From contig SFOF01000013.1 of assembly GCA_004552515.1 (NCBI GenBank), positions 1 to 21,716 on the forward strand: a stretch of 21,716 bases of DNA, written 5' to 3'. Shown in pieces: positions 1 to 6,271 of the stretch (position 1 is its first letter; each line of letters begins with the position of its first letter). Under the pieces are notes generated by a model. It had not been told where the DNA came from. It saw nothing but the letters and a program-made list of their open reading frames with translations, and searched no databases. This stretch comes from Clostridiales bacterium. Lineage in GTDB: Bacteria > Bacillota > Clostridia > Christensenellales > Aristaeellaceae. The position numbers were made by a program, and so were the translations under genes.

Positions 1-20
1 CAATTCCGGCGGCTTTGCGC

Positions 21-34
21 TATAATGCTATAAT
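21..34 (+). promoter_or_regulatory. Two overlapping-phase -10 boxes
   Basis: Two perfect TATAAT hexamers lie at 21-26 and 29-34. Any -35 element for the first would fall outside the window, and no convincing -35 is seen for the second. They sit about 40-55 nt before the small leader ORF at 77 and are the most plausible promoter for the leader and the GNAT gene downstream. Confidence 0.35.
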
Positions 35-76
35 CAAGCGTTTGCTTGAAATTCTACTCAGGGAGAGTAACGCCGT

Positions 77-112
77 ATGAAGAAAATCAGTGTCATGGAG
101 ACTGTTCTGTAA
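77..112 (+). CDS. Possible 11-codon leader peptide
   Basis: ATG at 77 opens an 11-codon reading frame (MKKISVMETVL) that ends at TAA 110-112. A purine-rich GGGAGAG stretch at 61-67 could serve as a ribosome binding site with rather long spacing. The frame ends three bases before an inverted repeat at 116-151 whose 3' arm can also pair with the ribosome binding site of the next gene. That geometry resembles leader-peptide control, but an ORF this short can arise by chance and the peptide matches nothing I recognise. Confidence 0.3.
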   Translation: MKKISVMETVL

Positions 113-115
113 GCG

Positions 116-180
116 GGAGGCCTGCCAATCCATTCACAGGCGCAGACCTCCTGCATGGCTGATCGACAATTTTCAGGAGG
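116..180 (+). promoter_or_regulatory. Alternative hairpins over the GNAT ribosome binding site
   Basis: Arm 1, GGAGGcCTGC at 116-125, pairs with arm 2, GCAGaCCTCC at 142-151, with one mismatch. Arm 2 extended to CCTCCTG (147-153) is also perfectly complementary to CAGGAGG at 174-180, the ribosome binding site of the gene starting at 188. The two pairings exclude one another, so the leader could switch between an open and a sequestered site. The complementarity is directly visible; the regulatory role is inference. Confidence 0.4.
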
Positions 181-187
181 TAAAGCA

Positions 188-844
188 ATGAATAGCAGCA
201 GACCTGTTATCAGACTTGAAACCCCAGCAGACTACCGCGCGGTCGAAAATCTGACCCGCGAGGCATTTTGGAATCAGAATGTTCCCGGCTGCGATGAACA
301 CTATCTTGTGCATACGATGCGCGATCATGCCGATTTTATCCCGGAGCTGGCCTTTGTTCTGGAGAGGGACGGCGTGATCATCGGCAACATTATGTACACG
401 AAAGCCAGGCTCATCGACAGAGAGGGGAATGTGAAACCGTGCCTGACCTTCGGCCCGATCAGCGTTGCGCCGGAGCATCAGCGAAGGGGCTACGGCAAAA
501 TGCTGATTGATCATTCATTCAAGGCGGCCGCGGAAATGGGCTATGAGGCCGTCGTCATTTTTGGAAATCCCGATAACTATGTCGCCAGAGGCTTTAAGAG
601 CAGCCGGAAATAAAATGTCTGCCTTGAGGGCGATCGCTTTCCGGCGGCGCTGCTGGTGAAGGAACTGAAGGACGGCGTTCTTGACGGCAGACGGTGGTAT
701 TTTCACGAAAGCTCCTTTGGCGACGCCTGCGCCGATGAAGAGGCCGTGGCCGCCTTTGACGCGGCCTTTTCGCCCAAGGAGAAGCGCTGGCAGCCCAGCC
801 AGGAGGAATTCTACATTCACAGCCATTCGAGCATAGACCGCTGA
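188..844 (+). pseudogene. GNAT N-acetyltransferase, interrupted by in-frame TAA
   Basis: The frame from ATG 188 (AGGAGG at 175-180, seven-base spacer) encodes a YhbS-like GNAT acetyltransferase, a family that moves an acetyl group from acetyl-CoA to an unknown amine. The acetyl-CoA loop reads VAPEHQRRGYGKML, followed by the usual IFGNPDNYVARGF strand. TAA at 611-613 stops it at codon 142. The same frame then continues without any shift to TGA 842-844 with family-typical sequence (FPAALLVKEL, then QEEFYIHSHS at the end), so about 218 codons were once intact. A Tyr codon fits the family at the stop. The first 141 residues lack the C-terminal lobe and are probably inactive. An assembly error is possible; no unusual composition is seen. 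An upstream ATG at 155 lies before the ribosome binding site and was not used. Confidence 0.85.
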
Positions 845-907
845 TAAAAGCAGGCGCGCCGGTATAATAGCCTGCCGCTCAAGCGCTTTTTTTGTAAACG
901 CAGATAT

Positions 908-942
908 GCGCCCCGTCCCTCCATGATGAAGGGACGGGGCGC
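908..942 (-). terminator. Terminator hairpin after the polyol operon
   Basis: A perfect 13-bp inverted repeat (908-920 with 930-942, 9-nt loop) starts 26 nt beyond the stop of the minus-strand dehydrogenase gene. There is no uninterrupted U run directly after it on the minus strand, so termination may be partial or helped by the nearby A/T-rich stretch at 887-895. It could also stop plus-strand transcripts from the GNAT remnant. Confidence 0.65.
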
Positions 943-967
943 TGCTTATGATGCTTTTATTGGGCGA

Positions 968-2233
968 TTACGCGTCGATTCTGGGGGCGTTGGCCAGCAG
1001 ATAGCGCTCGGCCTCGGGGCTCCACAGGCCGTTGTTGGCGGCGCACAGCTCGGCCAGCTTGGCGAAGAGCGGATCGGTCTTGCCCTTCTCGGCGAAATCG
1101 TCGATGGCGGTCAGCGGCAGCTCGATGTGGGTGTAGATCAGCTTCTTGCCGCCGGGGATCTTGGGCAGGTTTTTAGTGGTTTCGACGACGGCGTTCAGGC
1201 CGCCGACATGGGTGATCATGCCGGAGGGAGTCAGACGACCGGCGGCGATCATGTCGAGCGCCTCGATCATGTCGTCGGTGTTGCCGCCGCTGGTGCCCAC
1301 GACGTGCGTGGAGGCATAGTGGACGTTGTAGAAGTTGAACGTCGCTGACAGCGCGGGATTGGTGGGGCCGGCGAAGAAGTTCAGACAGCCGTCGCGGCCG
1401 AGGATGTGGTCGCCCTGCTCGATGACGGCGGGCACGGGCGCGAGGACGAATACGTCGTCATAGCCCTTGCCGTCGGTGAGCGCCATCAGGCGGCCGACCG
1501 GATCGTCGCCGGCGGTGTTGAGATAGACCAGCCTGATGCCGTTTTTGGCGGCCTCTTCGACGGTGTAGATCGAGGCGGCGCGGTCGAGGCGCGCCTGATC
1601 GATGTCGGTCACGACCAGCAGGCCGGGCTTGCGGTCGCAGTGGATAGCATAGTCGATCATGCCCAGACCCATGGGGCCGGCGCCGGCGAGAATGGCCGCG
1701 TTGCCGCCCTCCTTGATGCCCATCTCATGGACATAGGAGCCGTTGGTGGTGTGATACTGGGCGTGGAACGCGCCGATGATGCAGCTCAGCGGCTCGGACA
1801 GGGAGGCGTAGAAGAAGGCGTCGCCCTTGTAGTCGAGCAGACAGTTCATCTCCATGACCTCGGCGGGAATGACGGCGTAGGTCGCGTCGCCGCCGACATA
1901 CTGATAGGAATAGCCGGGGGAGGCCAGGCTGCCCTTGTAGTTGATGGCCGGCTGGATGCCGAACTTTTCGCCCGCCTTGAACTTGTCCTTGTGCTTGGCG
2001 CCGACTTCGACGATCTCGCCGCAGAATTCGTGGCCGATGATGACCGGCTTCTCGGCGATGTCCTCGGGCACGCGCTTGTGGTGGCTGCCCTGAATGGTGG
2101 CCTTGTAGCTGGACATGCAGATGCTGTCGGAGATGATCTTGACCAGAATCTCATCGTCCTTGATAGCCGGCAGCTCGAAGCTCTCCAGGCGCAGGTCGTT
2201 TTCGCCATACAGGCGGACGGCGGTGGTTTTCAT
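968..2233 (-). CDS. Zinc-type alcohol dehydrogenase, L-sorbose-1-phosphate reductase-like
   Basis: A 421-residue medium-chain dehydrogenase resembling the SorE (L-sorbose-1-phosphate reductase) group, which interconverts ketose-1-phosphates and hexitol phosphates with NAD(P)H in the cytoplasm. Likely catalytic-zinc ligands are Cys39 (DSICMSS), His68-Glu69 (GHEFCGE) and Glu147 (SLSEPLS). The four-cysteine structural-zinc lobe of classic alcohol dehydrogenases is absent. The Rossmann loop GAGPMGLG is at 184-191, and Asp210 at the end of the next strand suggests NAD(H). Start ATG 2233 has AAGGAGGAG six bases ahead. It is the last gene of a three-gene operon, 48 nt after the MtlD-like gene. Exact substrate is not shown by sequence; a sorbitol or other polyol dehydrogenase is the alternative. 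Confidence 0.83.
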   Translation of the reverse strand: MKTTAVRLYGENDLRLESFELPAIKDDEILVKIISDSICMSSYKATIQGSHHKRVPEDIAEKPVIIGHEFCGEIVEVGAKHKDKFKAGEKFGIQPAINYKGSLASPGYSYQYVGGDATYAVIPAEVMEMNCLLDYKGDAFFYASLSEPLSCIIGAFHAQYHTTNGSYVHEMGIKEGGNAAILAGAGPMGLGMIDYAIHCDRKPGLLVVTDIDQARLDRAASIYTVEEAAKNGIRLVYLNTAGDDPVGRLMALTDGKGYDDVFVLAPVPAVIEQGDHILGRDGCLNFFAGPTNPALSATFNFYNVHYASTHVVGTSGGNTDDMIEALDMIAAGRLTPSGMITHVGGLNAVVETTKNLPKIPGGKKLIYTHIELPLTAIDDFAEKGKTDPLFAKLAELCAANNGLWSPEAERYLLANAPRIDA

Positions 2234-2281
2234 GGGATTCTCCTCCTTGATGCTCGTTGGGACAGGAATTTGAGACGCGCT

Positions 2282-3436
2282 CTAATCGCTGTCCAGGATC
2301 ATTTGATACAATTTATCACAGGGGGTCAGTCGGCAGATCTCCCGCACTGCGGAAGGCAGGCCGTGCGTGACCACCCAACTGCGAACATAGCGTGTGCCCG
2401 CGTCGCCGCCGTCATAGTCGAATCCGGCGCGAAGGGCGCGGGCGATGGCGCGGGGCTGTCCACCCGCCTCGAGACAGGCGAGCGCGGGGCCGCACAGCCG
2501 GTCGCTGGCGGATAGCTTGCGCCGCGTGTCCGCGCCCAGGCGGGACAGATCGTCGTTGATGTAGGGATTGTCAAGCAGCTCCAGGATAACGCCGCGCCAG
2601 GCCGCCATGGCCTCTGCGGAAAAGCCGTAAACGGCTTGCAGTCCCCGGGAGGCTTCCTCGAGCGCGCGTCTGAGCACACCGCGCAGCTCGGGATCCCCAA
2701 CGGCCTCGAGCACGGTTCTATAGCCCCTTTTGACGCCCAGATAGCAACACAGCGCGTGCGCCATATTGAGCGTGTACAGCCGCCGAATCTCTTCGGCCTG
2801 AATGTCGTCCGAAAGCCGGATGCGCGGCGCGTCGGGCAGAGCGCCCTTGAACGCCTGCCGTCCGACGGCCATTTCGGCATAGCCGTTGTTGAGCAGCGCC
2901 AGCGGATCCTCGCGCAGCATGGCTTCCGTCGCGAACGGTGATATGCACAGGGCTGCGGCGGTGCTGATGCCGACGTTGTTCTTATAGTAGATATAGGCCT
3001 CGCCGGTCAGGCGCTGCTCCAGCAGCATGGCGAAGGCCGCGTTGGGCAGCGCCGTGTTGACGTTCATCATAAAATCCATGGGCGCGGGATTGACGCGCGC
3101 GCGGTGCGCGATGAGCGGGGCGACCATGTCGGCGACCTGCTCCAGCGATTCCCTCGGCACGGCTACATCCACCAGCAGACCGTTCTCTTCGAAAAGAGCC
3201 TCGAGCGCGGCGGCTTCGCTCGTGTGCAGCGCGGAAAAGCCGCCCTCGATCCGCGTGCGCGATATGCCGCCGGACTGCGCCTTGAATATCGTGTAGGCGC
3301 GCCGTTCGTTCAGCAGGCGAATCAGCCGCGCGTCCAAATCGACGAACACTGTGCGCCACTGGGGTTCGTGAAACAGATCGGCCGTAAAACCGCGGCCGAC
3401 GCGTCCGGCGCCCCATACGACAAGCGTTCTCATCAT
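2282..3436 (-). CDS. Mannitol-1-phosphate/polyol dehydrogenase family protein with Lys-to-Arg change
   Basis: About 384 residues of the long-chain mannitol dehydrogenase family, whose members oxidise mannitol-1-phosphate or free polyols to the ketose with NAD. The N-terminal NAD-binding loop GAGRVGRGF is clear. The family catalytic segment (K-L-F-T-V-N-T-G-H in MtlD) appears here as RLYTLNMAH: the Asn and His are kept, but the Lys that acts as general base is Arg, about residue 219 from the chosen start. Activity may therefore be changed or lost. Start: ATG 3436 (or 3433) is preferred, with GGAG ten bases ahead; the in-frame TTG at 3445 is too close to that site. Middle gene of the operon, 55 nt after the phosphodiesterase and 48 nt before the SorE-like gene. 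Confidence 0.83.
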   Translation of the reverse strand: MMRTLVVWGAGRVGRGFTADLFHEPQWRTVFVDLDARLIRLLNERRAYTIFKAQSGGISRTRIEGGFSALHTSEAAALEALFEENGLLVDVAVPRESLEQVADMVAPLIAHRARVNPAPMDFMMNVNTALPNAAFAMLLEQRLTGEAYIYYKNNVGISTAAALCISPFATEAMLREDPLALLNNGYAEMAVGRQAFKGALPDAPRIRLSDDIQAEEIRRLYTLNMAHALCCYLGVKRGYRTVLEAVGDPELRGVLRRALEEASRGLQAVYGFSAEAMAAWRGVILELLDNPYINDDLSRLGADTRRKLSASDRLCGPALACLEAGGQPRAIARALRAGFDYDGGDAGTRYVRSWVVTHGLPSAVREICRLTPCDKLYQMILDSD

Positions 3437-3491
3437 TAATTCCAATCTCCGTTCAGCCGACCGGGCGCGCAGGCCGTCTTTTTATTTTACA

Positions 3492-4250
3492 TTAAAGCGC
3501 CGGCCACTTTGAAAGAATGTCCCTGTCGATGGCTTCAAAATCGCTCGTGTGCGGATATTCGGCCATATCCGGGTGATGCCTGAACGCGTCGGGGGCGTTC
3601 TGGGCGTTCAGGGATATGGCGGCCAGCATACAGCCGCTTTCGCGGATTTCGGCGATGTTCCCGTCTGAAAAATCGCCGGTGTAGACGAAGCATTTCGACG
3701 GATAGTCCTTTACGCCGGCCAGCTTCTCCCTTGTGAAGTTGGCCTTCGTGTCTATGAACCGGGCGTCGGGATCGATTCCGAGGATCAGATTTATCGCCGC
3801 CGCGCCGGAGCCGTTGGTCGCGTAGACAGTTCTTCCGCGCATACCACATTCGACCGCCATATGAGCCACCTCGGCGGCGTGCGCAAGGCCTTCCTTCAGG
3901 TCGATATTGACGCACATTCCGGTGAAATAGGTCAGATGCAGAATTTCGCGCAGCGTCGGTACGCGGCTTTCAAGATCGCCGTTTCTGACCAGCCTGAGCC
4001 TGGCTATATCGGCGTAATCTGTCTCGGCGATGACGTATTCCACCGCCTCGCCGTTCTTATCGAAGCCCTTCACGATCGGATCGTGATTGGCGATGATAAC
4101 GCCGTCCCTTGTGGTGCGTTCGTCCGTTTCGATCATGTCCGCGCCCTTTTCCGCCGCGAGTCTGTAGGCGGCGAGCGTGTTTGAATGGACACCGTCGGTC
4201 ACAAAGCCCTGATGGGCGGATGAGATCCAGGTCTTTTGCAGCCTTTTCAT
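3492..4250 (-). CDS. Glycerophosphodiester phosphodiesterase family protein
   Basis: A 252-residue cytoplasmic GDPD-family enzyme; relatives hydrolyse glycerophosphodiesters to an alcohol and glycerol-3-phosphate in a TIM barrel. His13, the metal pair Glu41/Asp43 (MIETDERTT) and His56 (IIANHD) are in place, and NIDLKEG supplies the usual downstream acidic residue. Two normally invariant positions differ: the HRG motif is HQG, and the PENT motif is HSNT. This suggests a subfamily with a different alcohol or polyol head group. There is no signal peptide or membrane segment. ATG 4250 follows AGAGG. It is the first gene of the minus-strand operon with the two polyol-phosphate dehydrogenases, behind a clear promoter at 4411-4439. 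Confidence 0.88.
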   Translation of the reverse strand: MKRLQKTWISSAHQGFVTDGVHSNTLAAYRLAAEKGADMIETDERTTRDGVIIANHDPIVKGFDKNGEAVEYVIAETDYADIARLRLVRNGDLESRVPTLREILHLTYFTGMCVNIDLKEGLAHAAEVAHMAVECGMRGRTVYATNGSGAAAINLILGIDPDARFIDTKANFTREKLAGVKDYPSKCFVYTGDFSDGNIAEIRESGCMLAAISLNAQNAPDAFRHHPDMAEYPHTSDFEAIDRDILSKWPAL

Positions 4251-4392
4251 TCTTTTACCTCTTTTTATTTAGATAACGCGGCAATGCCGGGATGCGCTTT
4301 GAAACGCGAACGCGCGTAACAGCGTTGTCTGCGTCCGCTTCGGCTGCATTGATACCATACCGGCTTTCGCGCCGGTTTGACGCGCTGAAGCC

Positions 4393-4409
4393 GACTCGGC
4401 GAACGAGTC
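4393..4409 (-). promoter_or_regulatory. Operator-like inverted repeat at operon start
   Basis: GACTCG at 4393-4398 and CGAGTC at 4404-4409 form a perfect 6-bp inverted repeat with a 5-nt spacer. It covers the expected transcription start of the minus-strand operon, directly next to the -10 box. The half sites resemble those in front of the lacI-type gene at 9706-9721, although the spacing differs by one base. A repressor site is inferred, and a small hairpin in the 5' end of the mRNA is the alternative. Confidence 0.4.
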
Positions 4410-4410
4410 T

Positions 4411-4439
4411 ATTATATCTCATTTGCCATAATGAATCAA
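4411..4439 (-). promoter_or_regulatory. Sigma-A promoter of the phosphodiesterase/polyol operon
   Basis: On the minus strand TTGATT (4439-4434) and a perfect TATAAT (4416-4411) are separated by exactly 17 bp. The start point would be near 4404, giving a leader of about 155 nt before ATG 4250. Confidence 0.72.
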
Positions 4440-4611
4440 GCCCTTTTCACCGCTAAAAGCGCAAATATTGTCCGCTGTCTCGCGCGGCGGCAGATTTCAT
4501 GGACGCGGACAGGAAAAACGCCCCCGGACAGCGAGCCGGCAAGCGCGCGGGAGATTCATGGAAAGGATACGAATTAACACAAAAGACACTGGAAATTATC
4601 AAAAAGCGTCG

Positions 4612-4617
4612 TATAAT
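4612..4617 (+). promoter_or_regulatory. -10 box before the TM2 protein gene
   Basis: A perfect TATAAT lies about 43 nt before ATG 4660. No good -35 hexamer is found at 16-18 bp, so the promoter is weak or activator dependent. Confidence 0.35.
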
Positions 4618-4659
4618 AAAAGGGAAGAGGTTCCTGTGATCGGAAGGAGGAATTGAGCG

Positions 4660-5229
4660 ATGGCTGAATGTCCCTTTTGCAGGGAAATCTATTCCGGGAT
4701 GCCCGACAGATGTCCGCATTGCGGCGAGGATCTCTCGGCGGTGAACGCCAAAAAGCCGCAGCCGGTGCGGGCGGTGAAGTCGAAGGTTGTCGCGGCGCTG
4801 CTGGCGTTTTTTCTCGGCGAGACGGGCGCGCACAGCTTCTATCTGGGCTATAAAAAGCGGGGCGTGATTCAGGCGGGCGGCCTTGCGGCGCTGATTGCCG
4901 GCTATGCCTGCTCCGCGGCGGCCGTGCTGAACGACAGCATGGCGATCTATGTTGTGTCGCTTGGCTTTCTGCTTTGCGGCGCGGCGGTCTGCATATGGGC
5001 GTTCGTGGATTTCATCCGCATCGTTTCGGGTTCTCTCGAGCCGGCGGACGGCACGATCTATACCGAGGACTGGTCGGCCTATGTGCGCGCCATGCAGGCG
5101 GCGGAGGCGGCCGTCACGCCGAAGGACAGCGCCAAAAGGCTCGAGACGCTGGCACGGCTCCGGCAGCAGGGCGTGCTGACCGAGGAGGAATTCGAGCAGA
5201 AAAAGGCCGGGCTGCTGAAAAAGCTGTGA
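4660..5229 (+). CDS. Zinc-ribbon, TM2 and SHOCT domain membrane protein
   Basis: A 189-residue protein with three recognisable parts. Residues 1-25 form a zinc ribbon with Cys4-x2-Cys7 and Cys18-x2-Cys21. Residues about 42-122 form a TM2 domain, with the signature FLGETGAHSFYLG and following GVIQ, then hydrophobic helices near 71-91 and 96-121. Residues about 160-187 form a SHOCT-type short helical tail (LARLRQQGVLTEEEFEQKK), which in many proteins mediates oligomerisation or target binding. No enzymatic residues are evident, and the cellular role of TM2 proteins in bacteria is not established. Start ATG 4660 is placed by GGAAGGAGG nine bases ahead. It is probably a single-gene unit, 125 nt before the rubrerythrin gene, which has its own promoter. 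Confidence 0.88.
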   Translation: MAECPFCREIYSGMPDRCPHCGEDLSAVNAKKPQPVRAVKSKVVAALLAFFLGETGAHSFYLGYKKRGVIQAGGLAALIAGYACSAAAVLNDSMAIYVVSLGFLLCGAAVCIWAFVDFIRIVSGSLEPADGTIYTEDWSAYVRAMQAAEAAVTPKDSAKRLETLARLRQQGVLTEEEFEQKKAGLLKKL

Positions 5230-5283
5230 ATTTCAAAAAAAGTAGAAAAGAACGCGATTTGTGTGTTTCAGGGCCGGATTTGC

Positions 5284-5292
5284 TGGTATAAT
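5284..5292 (+). promoter_or_regulatory. Extended -10 promoter of the rubrerythrin gene
   Basis: TGGTATAAT (TATAAT at 5287-5292 with the upstream TG of an extended -10) lies about 63 nt before ATG 5355. No strong -35 hexamer is at standard spacing, as is common for extended -10 promoters. No PerR-box-like palindrome was recognised around it. Confidence 0.5.
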
Positions 5293-5354
5293 ATACACAG
5301 AGCCGAGAGAAAGGCGATCAACAAACGCGATAAGCGATGAGGAGGATACAGATT

Positions 5355-5921
5355 ATGAAGAAGTGGGTTTGCCCTGTTTGCGGTTATGTTCATGAAGGCG
5401 ATACGCCCCCCGAGAAGTGTCCCGTCTGCAAGGTGCCGGGCAGCAAGTTCATCCTTCAGGCCGAGGAAAAGACCTGGGCGGCCGAGCACGTGGTCGGCGT
5501 GTTCAAGGATATTCCGGACACCGTGCCCGCCGAGGACAGGAAGGCGATCTACGACGGCCTGAAGGCCAACTTCGAGGGCGAGTGCACCGAGGTCGGTATG
5601 TATCTGGCCATGGCGCGCGCCGCGCACCGCGAGGGCTATCCGGAGATCGGCATGTACTGGGAGAAGGCCGCCTTTGAAGAGGCCGAGCACGCCGCCAAGT
5701 TCGCCGAGCTGCTGGGCGAGGTCGTTTCCGCGTCCACCAAGGAGAACCTGACCGTTCGCGTCGAGGCCGAAAACGGCGCGACCGCCGGCAAGACCGATCT
5801 GGCCAAGCTGTGCAAGAAGTACAATCTCGATGCGCTGCACGACACAATCCATGAAATGGCGCGCGACGAGGCCCGTCACGGCAAGGCGTTCGAGGGCCTG
5901 CTGAAGCGGTATTTCAAGTAA
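5355..5921 (+). CDS. Reverse rubrerythrin (rubredoxin domain first)
   Basis: A 188-residue peroxide-reducing protein of anaerobes that takes electrons from NADH-dependent partners and reduces hydrogen peroxide to water. The N-terminal rubredoxin domain has Cys6-x2-Cys9 and Cys22-x2-Cys25 for the Fe(Cys)4 site. The C-terminal four-helix domain carries the diiron ligands, including Glu76 (GECTEVGMY), Glu109-x2-His112 (EEAEHA) and Glu172-x2-His175 (DEARHG). Rubredoxin-first order defines the reverse type known from clostridia. ATG 5355 is chosen because GAGGAGG sits ten bases ahead; an in-frame earlier codon at 5337 overlaps that site. The last 14 codons of the gene are repeated downstream at 6195-6236, and the gene seems to carry a replaced 3' end (ending RYFK instead of RYFGK). 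Confidence 0.95.
   Translation: MKKWVCPVCGYVHEGDTPPEKCPVCKVPGSKFILQAEEKTWAAEHVVGVFKDIPDTVPAEDRKAIYDGLKANFEGECTEVGMYLAMARAAHREGYPEIGMYWEKAAFEEAEHAAKFAELLGEVVSASTKENLTVRVEAENGATAGKTDLAKLCKKYNLDALHDTIHEMARDEARHGKAFEGLLKRYFK
5880..5908 (+). repeat. 29-bp direct repeat, copy 1 (inside rubrerythrin 3' end)
   Basis: These 29 bases, coding for GKAFEGLLKR near the rubrerythrin C-terminus, recur without a mismatch at 6201-6229. The sequences diverge directly on the 3' side. The distance between copies is 321 bp start to start. Confidence 0.95.
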
Positions 5922-5933
5922 TCAATAATTTCT

Positions 5934-5962
5934 CAGGTGGAGCTTGGCTCCACCTGTTTTTT
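5934..5962 (+). terminator. Intrinsic terminator of rubrerythrin
   Basis: A perfect 10-bp stem (5934-5943 with 5947-5956), a 3-nt loop and a run of six T from 5957 form a textbook rho-independent terminator 12 nt after the stop codon. Confidence 0.88.
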
Positions 5963-5972
5963 GTTATATAAT
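5944..5972 (+). promoter_or_regulatory. Promoter of the small broken ORF
   Basis: TTGGCT (5944-5949) and TATAAT (5967-5972) are 17 bp apart. The -35 lies in the loop and 3' arm of the preceding terminator. The start point would be near 5979, followed by a purine-rich AGAGGGGGG before ATG 6001. Confidence 0.5.
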
Positions 5973-6000
5973 ATTGATACCAAGAGAGGGGGGCGGCGCT

Positions 6001-6192
6001 ATGAACGCTTATAACGACAGTGAGCACAAAAGGGATTATCCCGAAGTGCAGTTTACTTTGGCAGGGGATGAAGGGTAATCTCCTGAGGAACTGAAGGAAG
6101 AAATAGAACTCATTCTTCTCAAACGGCACTATTATGAGGCCATGTTTGAGATAGAACAAAAATATAAGCAAAAGCCAGATTCAGCAGAATGA
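6001..6192 (+). pseudogene. Small AT-rich ORF split by in-frame TAA
   Basis: ATG 6001 follows AGAGGGGGG and runs 25 codons to TAA 6076-6078. The same frame then continues for 37 codons (starting SPEELKEEIELILLKRHYY) to TGA 6190-6192. The second half is charged and strongly helical (EEIELILLKRHYYEAMFEIE), which reads like genuine protein, so a 62-residue product interrupted by one nonsense change is likely. The function is unknown. The gene is far richer in A/T than its neighbours and sits between the two rubrerythrin-end repeats, which suggests it arrived by transfer. The alternative is that only the 25-residue peptide, or a product re-initiated at ATG 6142, is made. Confidence 0.5.
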
Positions 6193-6245
6193 AGAGACAT
6201 GGCAAGGCGTTCGAGGGCCTGCTGAAGCGCTACTTCGGCAAGTAA
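6189..6245 (+). pseudogene. Detached 3' end of a rubrerythrin gene
   Basis: The frame ending at TAA 6243-6245 encodes RHGKAFEGLLKRYFGK, identical to the rubrerythrin C-terminus except for one extra Gly (RYFGK versus RYFK). Outside the 29-bp exact repeat the Arg-His codons before it are synonymous (AGA CAT against CGT CAC), as are the Arg-Tyr codons after it. This indicates a piece of the original or of a paralogous gene and not only a short recombination site. An ATG at 6189 overlaps the preceding TGA by sharing bases, so an 18-residue peptide could be made, but this is probably chance. Confidence 0.7.
6201..6229 (+). repeat. 29-bp direct repeat, copy 2
   Basis: Exact second copy of 5880-5908, here inside the detached rubrerythrin end. 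It is 27 bp before a stop-plus-terminator arrangement (TAA 6243, hairpin 6272) that looks like the normal end of a rubrerythrin unit. Confidence 0.95.
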
Positions 6246-6271
6246 GAAATCCAGTAAAATCAAGGGTTTTC

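Larger units (their letters stand above)
4251..4659. other. 409-nt intergenic region between divergent units
   Basis: This stretch holds the minus-strand promoter (4411-4439), an inverted repeat at its start point (4393-4409), a small hairpin ACCGGC/GCCGGT at 4359-4376 inside the roughly 155-nt leader of the phosphodiesterase operon, and a plus-strand -10 box at 4612. I recognise no riboswitch class in the leader. A 32-codon frame at 4558-4656 overlaps the next gene's promoter and is not convincing. Confidence 0.6.

Noticed and set aside
863..868. Plus-strand TATAAT near 863
   Set aside because: No -35 element and no gene or plausible small RNA follows before the minus-strand terminator at 908-942.
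1406..2515. Long plus-strand frame (369 codons) opposite the SorE-like and MtlD-like genes
   Set aside because: It is antisense to two well-supported enzymes, has low-complexity Gly/Ala/Val/Asp-rich sequence typical of GC-rich shadow frames, and no ribosome binding site.
4558..4656. 32-codon frame just before the TM2 gene
   Set aside because: It spans the -10 box and ribosome binding site of the TM2 gene, has a poor ribosome binding site of its own and no recognisable sequence.
611..6078. Recoding of TAA as a sense codon, suggested by two genes with in-frame TAA (611 and 6076)
   Set aside because: Several intact genes here end in TAA at the expected family length (rubrerythrin, the LacI-type regulator, the solute-binding protein, the zinc peptidase). 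Selenocysteine uses TGA and pyrrolysine TAG. Ordinary nonsense mutations explain both.
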